64,000 bases of DNA, taken from contig CANNAD010000002.1 of assembly GCA_947502645.1 (NCBI GenBank), positions 434,001-498,000 of the forward strand, written 5' to 3'. Positions 27,718 to 37,896 of this stretch are shown here, piece by piece. The translations under genes and the position numbers were made by a program. Below the pieces are notes generated by a model. That model was not told where the DNA came from and searched no databases. It saw nothing but the letters and a program-made list of their open reading frames with translations. Source of the DNA: an uncultured Micrococcaceae bacterium. GTDB taxonomy: Bacteria > Actinomycetota > Actinomycetes > Actinomycetales > Micrococcaceae. Position 1 is the stretch's first letter. The number at the start of each line of letters is the position of its first letter.

Positions 27718-30279
27718 TTGCCAGGAATGAACCTGACGCGCACCGAAGCCCAGGAGCGTGCCAACCTACTCAACGTCGAATCGTACGACGTTAACCTTGA
27801 TCTCACCCGGGGCGACACGATTTTCGGATCCACCACCATCGTCCGGTTCAGCGCGACAGCCGGAGCCTCCACCTTCATCGACGCGGTAACCAGTGTTGTC
27901 CACCGCGTCACCCTCAACGGCGTGGACCTGGATCCCGCGGAAGTATCCGACGGAATCCGCATCAGGTTGGATAACCTGGCCGAATCCAATGAACTGGTCG
28001 TCGATGCGGATGCGCTGTACATGAACACCGGAGAAGGGCTCCACCGATTCGTGGATCCCGTAGACAACGAGGTCTACCTCTACAGCCAGTTCGAGGTCCC
28101 GGACTCGCGCCGCATGTTCGCCGTCTTCGAGCAACCTGACCTCAAGGCGACCTTCCGCTTCCAGGTGACTGCGCCGTCGTACTGGGACGTCATCTCGAAT
28201 TCGCCCACGCCCGAGCCCGTTGATGCAGGGAGCGTCAACGAAGGCGAGGCAAGGTCAACGTGGTCATTCGAGCCGACTCCGGTCCTGTCCTCCTATGTCA
28301 CTGCGCTGATCGCAGGCCCCTACCAGGCTGTCCGCAGCGAACTCACCAGCTCAGACGGCCGGACGATCCCGCTTGGGGTTTTCGCCCGGAAGTCGCTGAT
28401 GGAACACCTCGACGCAGAGAACATCTTTGACCTCACACGGCGTGGCTTCGAATTCTACGAGAAGCAGTTCGGGACCCCTTATCCGTTCGAGAAATACGAC
28501 CAGCTGTTTGTCCCTGAATTCAACGCTGGTGCCATGGAAAACGCGGGTGCTGTCACGTTCCTGGAGAGCTACGTCTTCCGGTCGCGTGTAACTGACGCCA
28601 TGGTGGAGCGCAGGGCCATCACCATCCTGCACGAGCTGGCGCACATGTGGTTTGGTGACCTCGTCACCATGCGCTGGTGGAACGACCTCTGGCTCAACGA
28701 GTCGTTCGCCGAGTTCATGTCCACCCTCGCCGCGGCCGAGAACACCGAGTGGAAGCAGGCGTGGACCACGTTCGCCTCCATGGAAAAGGCCTGGGCCTAC
28801 AGGCAGGATCAGCTGCCGTCCACCCACCCGATCGTGGCTCCCATCAATGACCTCGAGGACGTACAGGTCAACTTTGACGGCATCACCTACGCCAAGGGTG
28901 CTTCGGTCCTGAAACAGCTTGTTGCCTGGGTTGGACAGGAAGAGTTCATGTCCGGCGTCCGCGAGTACTTCAGCAAGCATTCCTGGAAGAACACGGAGCT
29001 GGTTGACCTGCTCTCCGAGCTCGAAAAAGCCAGCGGCAGGGACCTCAAAGAGTGGTCTTCGCTGTGGCTCGAAACAGCTGGAGTCAACACGCTGCGGCCG
29101 GAATTCCAGACCGACGACGACGGCGTCATCACCTCGTTCGCCGTTCTCCAGAGCGCGGTCGAGAAGTTCCCGACGCTGCGCCCGCACCGGCTGGCTATTG
29201 GGTTCTACGACCTCACGGACGAGGGCAAGCTGGAGCGCAGTCACAGGGTAGAACTGGATGTTCGCGGCGATCGCACTGAGGTTCCCGACCTCGTCGGAAT
29301 CAAAAGGCCGAGTATCGTTCTGCTGAATGACGATGACCTGGCGTACGCCAAAATCCGGTTGGATGCAGGCTCGCAACGTGCAGTTACCCGGCACCTCAAG
29401 AACTTCTCCGCGTCTCTTCCACGCACCCTCGTGTGGGCCTCCGCCTGGGATGCCACCCGAGACGGGGAAGCTCCCGCGCGGGACTATGTTGAACTGATCC
29501 TCCAGAACATTGGTTCTGAATCGGATTCTTCTGTGGTGCTGGTGCTCCTCGGACAGCTTGCCACCACGTTGACCTACTACGTCAATCCTGACGATCAGCG
29601 TGAGATGAGCGTTGCCGCAGCCGACAGCCTGTGGACGTTGGCTCAGGAAGCGGCTGCGGGATCCGACTCCCAGCTCCAGTTCGTGAAGGCCTTCTCACGA
29701 CACGCGCAGACCGAAGCGCAGCTGGACCTGATTGAAGCCCTCCTCACAGGGACCAAGGAGCTCGACGGGCTCAGTGTTGACGCGGACCTTCGCTGGGAGC
29801 TGCTGACGTCGCTGGTGGCGGGCAACCGCTACGGCCAGGAGCACATCGATGCGGAACTCAAGCAGGACTCCACGGCAACTGGCCAGCTAGCGGCAGCCCA
29901 GGCGAAGGCCGCCATTCCCACGGCCGAAGCGAAAGCTGCCGCGTGGGAGTCGATCGTCGTGAAGACCGATATGCCCAACGCTGCCCAGCGCTCGGCGATT
30001 CTCGGGTTCTCACGGGTGCACGATCAGGCCCTCCTGGAGCCATACGCTGCCAAGTACTTTGAGGCAGCACAGCAGGTGTGGAAGGACCGCACCCATGAGA
30101 TTGCGCAGCAGATCATCGTGGGACTCTACCCCTCACGGCTGACCTCCCCCGCAACACTGGAGCTGACGGATCGGTTCATTGAGGGCCTTGGCGCAGAAAG
30201 CCCCTCGCTTCGTCGTCTTGTTCTGGAGAACCGGGATGGAATTGCCCGGGCGCTCAAGGCACAGGCCGCGGACAAGTAG
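27718..30279 (+). CDS. pepN: Aminopeptidase N (M1 family)
   Basis: Cytosolic zinc aminopeptidase that removes N-terminal residues from peptides. It has 853 residues, with the substrate-binding GAMENAG and the zinc site HELAHMWFGD (His305) plus downstream NESFAE. The C-terminal half is the ERAP1-like helical domain. The start is a TTG at 27718-27720: GGAGG lies 7 nt upstream, while the first ATG is nine bases too far. In M. tuberculosis pepN (Rv2467) is likewise close to rpiB, nei2 and glbO. Confidence 0.96.
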   Translation: MPGMNLTRTEAQERANLLNVESYDVNLDLTRGDTIFGSTTIVRFSATAGASTFIDAVTSVVHRVTLNGVDLDPAEVSDGIRIRLDNLAESNELVVDADALYMNTGEGLHRFVDPVDNEVYLYSQFEVPDSRRMFAVFEQPDLKATFRFQVTAPSYWDVISNSPTPEPVDAGSVNEGEARSTWSFEPTPVLSSYVTALIAGPYQAVRSELTSSDGRTIPLGVFARKSLMEHLDAENIFDLTRRGFEFYEKQFGTPYPFEKYDQLFVPEFNAGAMENAGAVTFLESYVFRSRVTDAMVERRAITILHELAHMWFGDLVTMRWWNDLWLNESFAEFMSTLAAAENTEWKQAWTTFASMEKAWAYRQDQLPSTHPIVAPINDLEDVQVNFDGITYAKGASVLKQLVAWVGQEEFMSGVREYFSKHSWKNTELVDLLSELEKASGRDLKEWSSLWLETAGVNTLRPEFQTDDDGVITSFAVLQSAVEKFPTLRPHRLAIGFYDLTDEGKLERSHRVELDVRGDRTEVPDLVGIKRPSIVLLNDDDLAYAKIRLDAGSQRAVTRHLKNFSASLPRTLVWASAWDATRDGEAPARDYVELILQNIGSESDSSVVLVLLGQLATTLTYYVNPDDQREMSVAAADSLWTLAQEAAAGSDSQLQFVKAFSRHAQTEAQLDLIEALLTGTKELDGLSVDADLRWELLTSLVAGNRYGQEHIDAELKQDSTATGQLAAAQAKAAIPTAEAKAAAWESIVVKTDMPNAAQRSAILGFSRVHDQALLEPYAAKYFEAAQQVWKDRTHEIAQQIIVGLYPSRLTSPATLELTDRFIEGLGAESPSLRRLVLENRDGIARALKAQAADK

Positions 30280-30351
30280 GCAGAATAGTTACTCGGTGGT
30301 GTCGTCGACCAGTGTGGTCGGCGGCACCGCCTCTTGAGGCAGGATGGTTCG

Positions 30352-30825
30352 ATGGATCTTTCTCAGCACCGCTACCAGGTTCAGGTCGAGTGGACCGGAA
30401 ACCGCGGTACCGGGACGTCCGACTACCGCTCATACGGACGTGACCACATCATCCGAGCGGACGGCCTGCCCGAGCTACCGGGCACTGCTGACCCAACGTT
30501 TCACGGAGATCGCGACCGTTGGAATCCTGAACAACTCCTGCTGGCGGCCCTCTCCCAATGCCACATGCTGTCCTACCTCCACATCGCGGTAAAGAACGGC
30601 ATCACAGTGGCCAGCTACTCAGATGATGCTGAGGGCACGTTGCACCTCAACCGGGACGGAAGCGGAGAGTTTACCGAGGTGGTACTTCGGCCGAACGTCG
30701 TCATCCTGAACAAGGACGACGCCGAAAAGGCCCAGTGCCTGCATGCGGCGGCGAACAAGGTGTGCTTTATTGCCAGAAGCGTGAACTTTCCCGTCCGTCA
30801 TCAGCCCGAGATAGGTGTTGAGTAG
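30352..30825 (+). CDS. OsmC family peroxiredoxin-like protein
   Basis: Probably a thiol-dependent peroxidase for organic hydroperoxides. It is 157 residues with the two conserved cysteines in ALSQCHMLSYL and ANKVCFIARS, at the spacing of the OsmC/Ohr superfamily; the arrangement is of the general OsmC type rather than Ohr. The ATG at 30352 has AGGA upstream, and an in-frame TTG at 30334 is less likely. It follows pepN and is separated from glbO by only nine bases. Confidence 0.88.
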   Translation: MDLSQHRYQVQVEWTGNRGTGTSDYRSYGRDHIIRADGLPELPGTADPTFHGDRDRWNPEQLLLAALSQCHMLSYLHIAVKNGITVASYSDDAEGTLHLNRDGSGEFTEVVLRPNVVILNKDDAEKAQCLHAAANKVCFIARSVNFPVRHQPEIGVE

Positions 30826-30834
30826 TTTTTGACC

Positions 30835-31212
30835 ATGGAAAATGAAAGCTTCTACCAGTCCGTCGGCGGCCACCCCACGTTTGTGAAACTTATCGATGTT
30901 TTCTACGACGGCGTTGCCGACGATGAGATTCTTCGCCCCATGTACCCCGAGGAAGATCTGGAACCTGCCAAGGAACGCTTCCTGATGTTTTTGGAGCAAT
31001 ACTGGGGAGGACCAAAGACGTACAGCGAGACGAGAGGCCATCCGCGGCTTCGGATGCGTCACCACCCCTATCAGGTGACGCCGGCTGCAAGGGATCGCTG
31101 GCTGCTACACATGCGTCACGCCATCGACTCTCTTGAGCTTCCCCCGCTTCAGGAAGCGACTCTCTGGGACTACATGGAGCGCGCAGCGCACTCCCTGGTG
31201 AACAGCGCCTGA
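30835..31212 (+). CDS. glbO: Group II truncated haemoglobin
   Basis: Small haem protein for oxygen or reactive-nitrogen chemistry at the membrane or in the cytosol. About 125 residues, with FYDGVADDEILRPMYP (B-E region), QYWGGP, the proximal histidine region RMRHHPYQVT and the group II tryptophan in RDRWLLHM. The ATG at 30835 is chosen; a TTG six bases earlier is possible and neither has a strong ribosome site. It is probably translated with the OsmC gene just upstream, which gives a small oxidative/nitrosative-stress pair. Confidence 0.93.
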   Translation: MENESFYQSVGGHPTFVKLIDVFYDGVADDEILRPMYPEEDLEPAKERFLMFLEQYWGGPKTYSETRGHPRLRMRHHPYQVTPAARDRWLLHMRHAIDSLELPPLQEATLWDYMERAAHSLVNSA

Positions 31213-31225
31213 CGCAACTTTGACG

Positions 31226-31891
31226 TCACGCCAGTGAGGCAGGACGCCTGACCAGGACATGCCCGCGCCGGCTCGACAGCCTTAGCCAGCGGCCATTCTC
31301 CAGGACGACGGCTGGTTCTTCCCGGTCGAGAAACCCGAGTGTGTACGCTGCAAAGGCAGCACCCGCGGGAAGGGCTGTAGAGGTGCCCTTGATCGGCGCC
31401 CCCCAGACAGTATTTCGGACACTGCTGATGAGTGGAGCGCCCGCATTATTGGGCAGCGCAAGCGAAACTTCCCTGATGCCTTCAAGCGCGGCTGCCTCCA
31501 GGGTCTCCGCCCGGACTTCATCCAGTGGCCGCCATCCTGAGCGCGGCGCGGTAATTCCAGTCCAGGCTTCCTGAACAGTCACGTCGGGAACCGAAACCGC
31601 CACTGCGTCATAGGCCAAACGCGCCATCCGATCCGCCATGGAAGCCAGAGAAACGGTCGTATCCAGCACTATGGGCCGGCCCAGTGGCATAGTCCGCAAA
31701 CCCATGATCGTCGGTGAGTCCTGACCGAGAAACGAAGGCTTGATGACGCAAACATACGCTGCGAGTACCGTTCCGTTTGCTTCCAGCCGAACCGCTCCAT
31801 CATCAACTGTCCTGCTCCTGGTGATAAAGGTGTTCAGGTCCTTGGTCACCTGTGAATCTGGGAACTCCAATTCGTCTGCTCTAGGGCTCAT
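31226..31891 (-). CDS. Conserved hypothetical protein
   Basis: I do not recognise a named family. The protein is about 221 residues, without membrane segments or signal peptide. Its N-terminal part (LNTFITRSRTVDDGAVRLEA) and C-terminal part (AAFAAYTLGFLDREEPAV, LSSRRGHVLVRRP) read like an alpha/beta cytosolic protein. Codon usage matches the neighbours, so it looks real. The start is uncertain: ATGs at 31891 and 31900 both lack good ribosome sites. It is convergent with glbO (13 bp apart) and divergent from tesB. Confidence 0.75.
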   Translation of the reverse strand: MSPRADELEFPDSQVTKDLNTFITRSRTVDDGAVRLEANGTVLAAYVCVIKPSFLGQDSPTIMGLRTMPLGRPIVLDTTVSLASMADRMARLAYDAVAVSVPDVTVQEAWTGITAPRSGWRPLDEVRAETLEAAALEGIREVSLALPNNAGAPLISSVRNTVWGAPIKGTSTALPAGAAFAAYTLGFLDREEPAVVLENGRWLRLSSRRGHVLVRRPASLA

Positions 31892-31985
31892 ACCTTCCAT
31901 CGTCCCAGACTGCAGCCGCCCGCCGCACCAGCGTGTGGGGCACGACATATTGGTACGTACCGCCCAGTACGTTTAGGGTCATAAC

Positions 31986-32945
31986 ATGCTTGAAGACGAT
32001 TCCCAGGACCCCACCGCCTCACTTCTTGAGCTCCTGAACCTCAGTAACGCAGACGGCGCGAATACTGACGAGGACATTTTCGTTGGCGCCCGCCGCAGCC
32101 AGCCCAACCAGCGCGTTTTCGGTGGACAGGTTCTGGGGCAATCTCTCGTGGCGGCAATGCGTACGGTTGATGGGAGACCCATCCATTCAATGCACGGCTA
32201 CTTCCTGCGGCCGGGAGATCCGAAGAAGCCCATAACCTTCGGCGTTCAGAGGCTTCGCGACGGCCGTTCGTTTTCCGCAAGACGAACGCATGCCTACCAG
32301 AACGGCGTGCCGATCCTTTCCCTGATCGCATCCTTCCAGGTCGATGATGTCGGTCTGGAACACCACGAGCCCATGCCAAAGGGCATCCCTGATCCCGAAT
32401 CGCTGCCGAGCACGGCCCAACTGCTGGGCAAGTTCGACCACCCGGTCGCTCGCGCATGGGCCTTCGAGCGTCCCTTCGATATCCGCCACGTGGAACCAGC
32501 GTTATACGTCCAGTCCAAAGGCAGACATACAGCTACCAACGCTGTGTGGATGAAAACTACCGGCTCCATGCCTGAGGATCAGAGCCTTCACCGGGCTGCG
32601 CTGGCCTTCGCCAGCGACTACACGCTGCTCGAACCAGTGCTGCGCAGACATGGCATGAGCTGGATCACTCCGGGAATGAGCGTAGCGAGTCTTGACCACG
32701 CTATGTGGTGGCACCGTCCCGTCAAGGTTGACGACTGGCTGCTGTATGTTCAGCAGTCCCCCAGCGCCTCCGGTGCGCGTGGACTCTCTCAGGGCAGGAT
32801 CTACAACCGGGACGGCCAGCTCGTTGCCTCTGTGGCTCAGGAGGGCATGATCCGGGTGCCTCGTGACGGGAAAAGCAAGGTCATTGGTGCTGTCCAGAAG
32901 CAGGTCATGGCCCAGAAGCTACGGCGGATGGCAGCCGAGAAATAG
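31986..32945 (+). CDS. tesB: Acyl-CoA thioesterase II
   Basis: Hydrolyses medium- to long-chain acyl-CoA to free acid and CoA. The 319-residue double-hotdog protein shows NQRVFGGQVLGQSL near residue 40, SMHGYFLRPGDPKKP, DGRSFSARRTHAYQNG, and in the second hotdog SLDHAMWWHRPVKVDDW; the aspartate there is part of the TesB D-T/S-Q site. It is the last gene before a long inverted repeat and ettA on the other strand. Confidence 0.94.
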   Translation: MLEDDSQDPTASLLELLNLSNADGANTDEDIFVGARRSQPNQRVFGGQVLGQSLVAAMRTVDGRPIHSMHGYFLRPGDPKKPITFGVQRLRDGRSFSARRTHAYQNGVPILSLIASFQVDDVGLEHHEPMPKGIPDPESLPSTAQLLGKFDHPVARAWAFERPFDIRHVEPALYVQSKGRHTATNAVWMKTTGSMPEDQSLHRAALAFASDYTLLEPVLRRHGMSWITPGMSVASLDHAMWWHRPVKVDDWLLYVQQSPSASGARGLSQGRIYNRDGQLVASVAQEGMIRVPRDGKSKVIGAVQKQVMAQKLRRMAAEK

Positions 32946-32947
32946 CT

Positions 32948-33013
32948 GAGGTCACCCTTTATCGCCGAGATCACCCTTTCTAGGGGGTGACTTCGGCGGT
33001 AAAGGGTGACCTC
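32948..33013. repeat. Long near-perfect inverted repeat between tesB and ettA
   Basis: Arms of 30 nt (32948-32977 and 32984-33013) pair with one mismatch and three G-U pairs around a 6-nt loop. The left arm itself contains a direct repeat of the unit GAGRTCACCCTTT (32948-32960 and 32967-32979). There is no T-run. It may act as a transcription stop for both convergent genes or be a copy of a dispersed palindromic repeat. Confidence 0.8.
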
Positions 33014-33030
33014 GGCCGTATTGGTTCTTG

Positions 33031-34713
<1,683 letters not shown>

Positions 34714-34780
34714 GCCTCTAAGGCTAGTCCGTCAGCACGCGGAAAACACATTTCTAGCCGGGCCCCCGCCGTCTGGCCCT

Positions 34781-35236
34781 CTACCGTTGGTCACCGATAA
34801 AGCACAATCCACTCTCCAGCACCGGGAGAGTAGTTACGTTGACTTCCTCGTCACGTACCTGCGCCATCACGCACGTTCCCTCGAAAGGGGCTGCTGCCTC
34901 TAGCGCATCGACTTCCAGACCGGTCGGAGTGATATCCAGCGAGGATTCGATCGCAGCAGGATCAACGCCCGATGCTTCGAATGCCTGCCTGAGCTGATCT
35001 GACGTTGTCACCGCTTCGGACTTCACCATCGTCTCCAACGCTGTCTCGACGTCGTGAACCAGACGCTCGACTGCTTCGGCGTTGGTTCCGCTCGCCGAGG
35101 GGCGCACTGCAGGTGCGGGTGGAGGTGATGTGCTCGACCCATTGTCTGCGCAGCCAACGAGAACGGTTGAACCGATCAGGAGCACGGCCGCGCACACGGC
35201 CGTGCTCCTGCGGAAACACGATTGCGGAGTGGTCAT
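34781..35236 (-). CDS. Putative lipoprotein of unknown function
   Basis: The 151-residue protein has a lipoprotein signal peptide: basic start (CFRRS), hydrophobic AAVLLIGSTVLV and lipobox LVGC with the modified cysteine at residue 29. A serine/proline linker follows and then a small domain (residues 50-151) with two further cysteines in GTCVMAQV and SGLCFIGDQR that could form a disulfide. It is probably anchored on the outer face of the membrane. It lies between ettA and ssb; I cannot assign a role. Confidence 0.8.
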   Translation of the reverse strand: MTTPQSCFRRSTAVCAAVLLIGSTVLVGCADNGSSTSPPPAPAVRPSASGTNAEAVERLVHDVETALETMVKSEAVTTSDQLRQAFEASGVDPAAIESSLDITPTGLEVDALEAAAPFEGTCVMAQVRDEEVNVTTLPVLESGLCFIGDQR

Positions 35237-35253
35237 CTCCTCATTCTTCCATG

Positions 35254-35796
35254 TCAGAAAGGTGCTTCAGCACCTGCCAGAACCGGTTCCTTCGCCGCTC
35301 CCTCAGCGCTCACGTCAGGGGAAGTCGCCTCTGGCTCGGTCATTTCACCAGTGAACGGGTCAACATCGTCCGGGACTCCGGCCGAACCGCCGTCGGAAAG
35401 GTCGTGCGCGGCTCGTGACTGATCGTCTTTCTCCGAAGTGTGGCGAGTGAACCGGGCCGTACCCCATGCGAGGTCGTGACCCACCGAGTCAGCATCGATG
35501 TCGACGCTCGTCCCTGAGCGCCCGGAGGCGTCCGTCCAGGGACGCACTTTGAGCCTTCCTGTCACCACAACGCGGTCCCCCTTGTTAAGGCTGAAAGCTG
35601 CATTGGCTGCGAGGTATCGGAACATGGACACCGAGTACCAATTGGTCTGACCGTCCACCCACGAGCCCTTGTCTCGGTCGTACCGGCGATCTGTGGAACA
35701 CAAACGGAAGCTGGCTATCTGCAGGCCCGAGTTCTCTGCCATGTTCAGTCGGACATCCGTCGCCACCAGACCACGGACCGTTATGTTGTCGCTCAT
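35254..35796 (-). CDS. ssb: Single-stranded DNA-binding protein (SsbB-like paralogue)
   Basis: OB-fold protein that coats single-stranded DNA. It is 180 residues from the ATG at 35794-35796, which has GGGAGG upstream; the longer open frame lacks homology. The OB fold (residues 3-115) has MSDNITVRGLVATDVRL, NWYSVSMFRYLAANA and KGDRVVVTGRLKVRPW. The tail is acidic and ends AGAEAPF, only a weak version of the DDDIPF partner-binding tip. With ettA next door this matches the second SSB of mycobacteria (Rv2478c, from memory) rather than the essential one beside rpsF/rpsR. Confidence 0.9.
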   Translation of the reverse strand: MSDNITVRGLVATDVRLNMAENSGLQIASFRLCSTDRRYDRDKGSWVDGQTNWYSVSMFRYLAANAAFSLNKGDRVVVTGRLKVRPWTDASGRSGTSVDIDADSVGHDLAWGTARFTRHTSEKDDQSRAAHDLSDGGSAGVPDDVDPFTGEMTEPEATSPDVSAEGAAKEPVLAGAEAPF

Positions 35797-36003
35797 ACTG
35801 TTCCTCCCATCGAGCCGGACGTTCCGGCTCTTCCAGTGTTCGCTCAACAGGAAGGCCCTCGAAAGGCCGGCAAACACTATGTGGACAGGAACGCGGACTG
35901 GGCCCAATGTGGAGGAACAGTGGAACGGCTCCTCAGAGCGTGGGGAATTGCTAGACTAGCTTTCGGTCTGCGCCGCAGAGGTATATCTCGGCCATCAGAC
36001 CAT

Positions 36004-36076
36004 GCCTCGGTAGCTCAGCGGATAGAGCAGGAGCCTTCTAATCTCTTGGTCGTGGGTTCGATTCCCGCCCGGGGCA
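36004..36076 (+). tRNA. tRNA-Arg (anticodon TCT)
   Basis: Acceptor GCCTCGG/CCGGGGC with one G-U pair and discriminator A; anticodon loop CTTCTAA reads TCT (AGA codon). D-arm AGCTCAGCGGATAGAGC and T-arm GGTTCGATTCC are intact. CCA is not encoded. Confidence 0.95.
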
Positions 36077-36102
36077 CAAAGTACCAGCGTGCGAGCCGAT
36101 CC

Positions 36103-36519
36103 TCACGCCTGATTGGCGAACGTAACCTGAAGTTCCAGACGATGCTGGCCAGCAGCATCCTGGCTGTAAATAGCCTTCCCCGCAATGCCGGACAGCTCCT
36201 CGGTGCCAGAGCCCGGAATAACATGACCTGAACTTGCCGCAACAGTGCCCTCGGCCACACCCCAATGCTGGATAACCATGGAACCCGAGAGTCCGTCCAC
36301 CGTACCGGTAAAGATTTCAGAGGCGACGTAACCCGCACCATGGGGATTGCCAGCCATCAGTAGATCCGCGGTACTTGTTCCACGGATGCTCCCCTCGAAC
36401 TGCTTGATGACCCTCACTCGCGAGAGCTCGCAGTTCGTCCCCTCAACCTCGTAGTCGTCGGACTGCCAGTCCGTAATCTCAAAATCGGCATTGATCGTAC
36501 GTTCGTCTGCATCACTCAT
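36103..36519 (-). CDS. DUF3224 domain protein
   Basis: Function unknown. The protein is 138 residues from the ATG at 36517-36519. It shows the beta-rich pattern of DUF3224, with KQFEGSIRGTSTADLLMA, VDGLSGSMVIQHWG and PGSGTEELSGIAGKA; related sequences form an allene-oxide-cyclase-like barrel. No signal peptide or membrane segment. It lies alone between tRNA-Arg and a divergent glycosyltransferase gene. Family call by motif pattern only. Confidence 0.8.
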   Translation of the reverse strand: MSDADERTINADFEITDWQSDDYEVEGTNCELSRVRVIKQFEGSIRGTSTADLLMAGNPHGAGYVASEIFTGTVDGLSGSMVIQHWGVAEGTVAASSGHVIPGSGTEELSGIAGKAIYSQDAAGQHRLELQVTFANQA

Positions 36520-36639
36520 GCTGAACAGTATCCAGTGTTCACGCCGGGATTGCATGCCGCGCTGAACCTCCCGGTAGCCTTAACGCGGTGACCGGCAGGT
36601 ACCCGAGCCGTCACAGGACACTAAGGAGCCACGCGGAGC

Positions 36640-37896
36640 ATGCCCCCGAGCGAGAACATTCAGCCGAATTTCCGGCAACGCAAGAGCACGCTCTGGTTAT
36701 CGTTCGCACTGGTACACGCCGTGTTCCTGATCACACTCCTCCCGTTGATCATCAACGGCCAGGTCCTGAGCGACATCCAGTTCTACCGCGAGTGGGCTTA
36801 CCTTGGACTGGAACAGGGCGTATGGCAAGGAATCAGCAACGATTGGGTCTACCCCGTTGCTGCTCTTCTGCCCATGCTCCTCGCTACTGCATTTGGCTCA
36901 TACCTCTACCAGCTTGGCTGGTTTGTGCTGTTCACCGCGCTCAACGCCGCAGGCTTCAGCATTCTGACCCACGCAGGACGGAGAAAGGACCGCTACCCTG
37001 CCGCATACTGGTGGCTTCTGGCCACAGCTCTCCTCGGCCCCGTGGCACTTGGACGGATAGACGGCCTCACCGCGCCCATGGTCATCGCCGGGCTGCTTCT
37101 TCTCGTGTCCCGCCCAGCCCTCGCTTCTGCACTACTGAGCGTGGCCACATGGATCAAGGTGTGGCCGGCCGCCGTCGTACTGACTGCCCTGGCCGTCTCT
37201 CCGAAGCGCCTGAGGATCCTGATCACCGGCGCGGCCGTGTCCGTTGCCATCGCCGCCTTTGTGGCAGCGGCTGGTGGCCTACGCCACCTGCTGAGCTTTA
37301 TCAGCGCCCAGGGCGATCGGGGGATGCAGCTCGAGGCGCCGTTCACAACCCCGGGTCTGTGGCAGGCCATCATCGGCGGCTCCGGCGCCTATATCTATGA
37401 GGACAAGGAAATCAACACGCGGGAAGTGCGAGGCGCGCTCGGTGAACCCGTTGCTACCCTGATGAGCCCACTACTGTTCCTGGCTGTCGCCGCCGTCGTT
37501 GTCCTGCTGGTCTGGGCCCTACGCCGGGGCGCCGAAATGCAATCGCTAACTACCATAGGATCTCTGGCACTGGTCAGCTCAATGATTGTCTTCAACAAGG
37601 TGGGTTCGCCTCAGTTCATGCTGTGGCTCGTCGCGGTGACCGCCGTGGGCGTAGCACTTGAGGGCGCTAGATGGCGCCTTCCAGCGGTTCTCATGCTCAT
37701 TGTGGCCGCGCTGACCACCCTTGTCTATCCGATGTTCTACGCGGCCCTCTACAACGATCTCAACGTCTGGGTTGCCCTGCTGCTTACCCTTCGCAACGGG
37801 CTCGTCGTCGCCCTGTTCGTGTGGGCTGTGCTCACGCTCGTGAAGCTGGGCCGGGCGTCGTCACCTAATCAAGTTGTCCAGGCGCAGGATCACTGA
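36640..37896 (+). CDS. GT87-type (DUF2029) membrane glycosyltransferase
   Basis: Probable polyprenol-phosphate-mannose-dependent mannosyltransferase acting outside the membrane. The 418-residue protein has about ten hydrophobic helices; the first extracytoplasmic loop carries VLSDIQFYREWAYLG, in the position of the GT-C acidic motif, and the core has RIDGLTAPMV and TWIKVWPAAVVL. This fits actinobacterial GT87 enzymes that build lipomannan/arabinomannan branches. It converges with mptB and their 3' ends overlap by 32 bp, so the two related enzymes are encoded tail to tail. Substrate and product are inferred. Confidence 0.78.
   Translation: MPPSENIQPNFRQRKSTLWLSFALVHAVFLITLLPLIINGQVLSDIQFYREWAYLGLEQGVWQGISNDWVYPVAALLPMLLATAFGSYLYQLGWFVLFTALNAAGFSILTHAGRRKDRYPAAYWWLLATALLGPVALGRIDGLTAPMVIAGLLLLVSRPALASALLSVATWIKVWPAAVVLTALAVSPKRLRILITGAAVSVAIAAFVAAAGGLRHLLSFISAQGDRGMQLEAPFTTPGLWQAIIGGSGAYIYEDKEINTREVRGALGEPVATLMSPLLFLAVAAVVVLLVWALRRGAEMQSLTTIGSLALVSSMIVFNKVGSPQFMLWLVAVTAVGVALEGARWRLPAVLMLIVAALTTLVYPMFYAALYNDLNVWVALLLTLRNGLVVALFVWAVLTLVKLGRASSPNQVVQAQDH

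Noticed and set aside
27597-28067. N-terminal extension of the gamma-glutamyltransferase
   Set aside because: It overlaps the pepN start and its GGAGG site on the other strand, and homology begins at the ATG at 27596.
36588-37400. 270-codon plus-strand frame overlapping the GT87-type gene
   Set aside because: Out of frame with the long membrane protein, arginine/proline-rich and without a family motif; a typical shadow frame.
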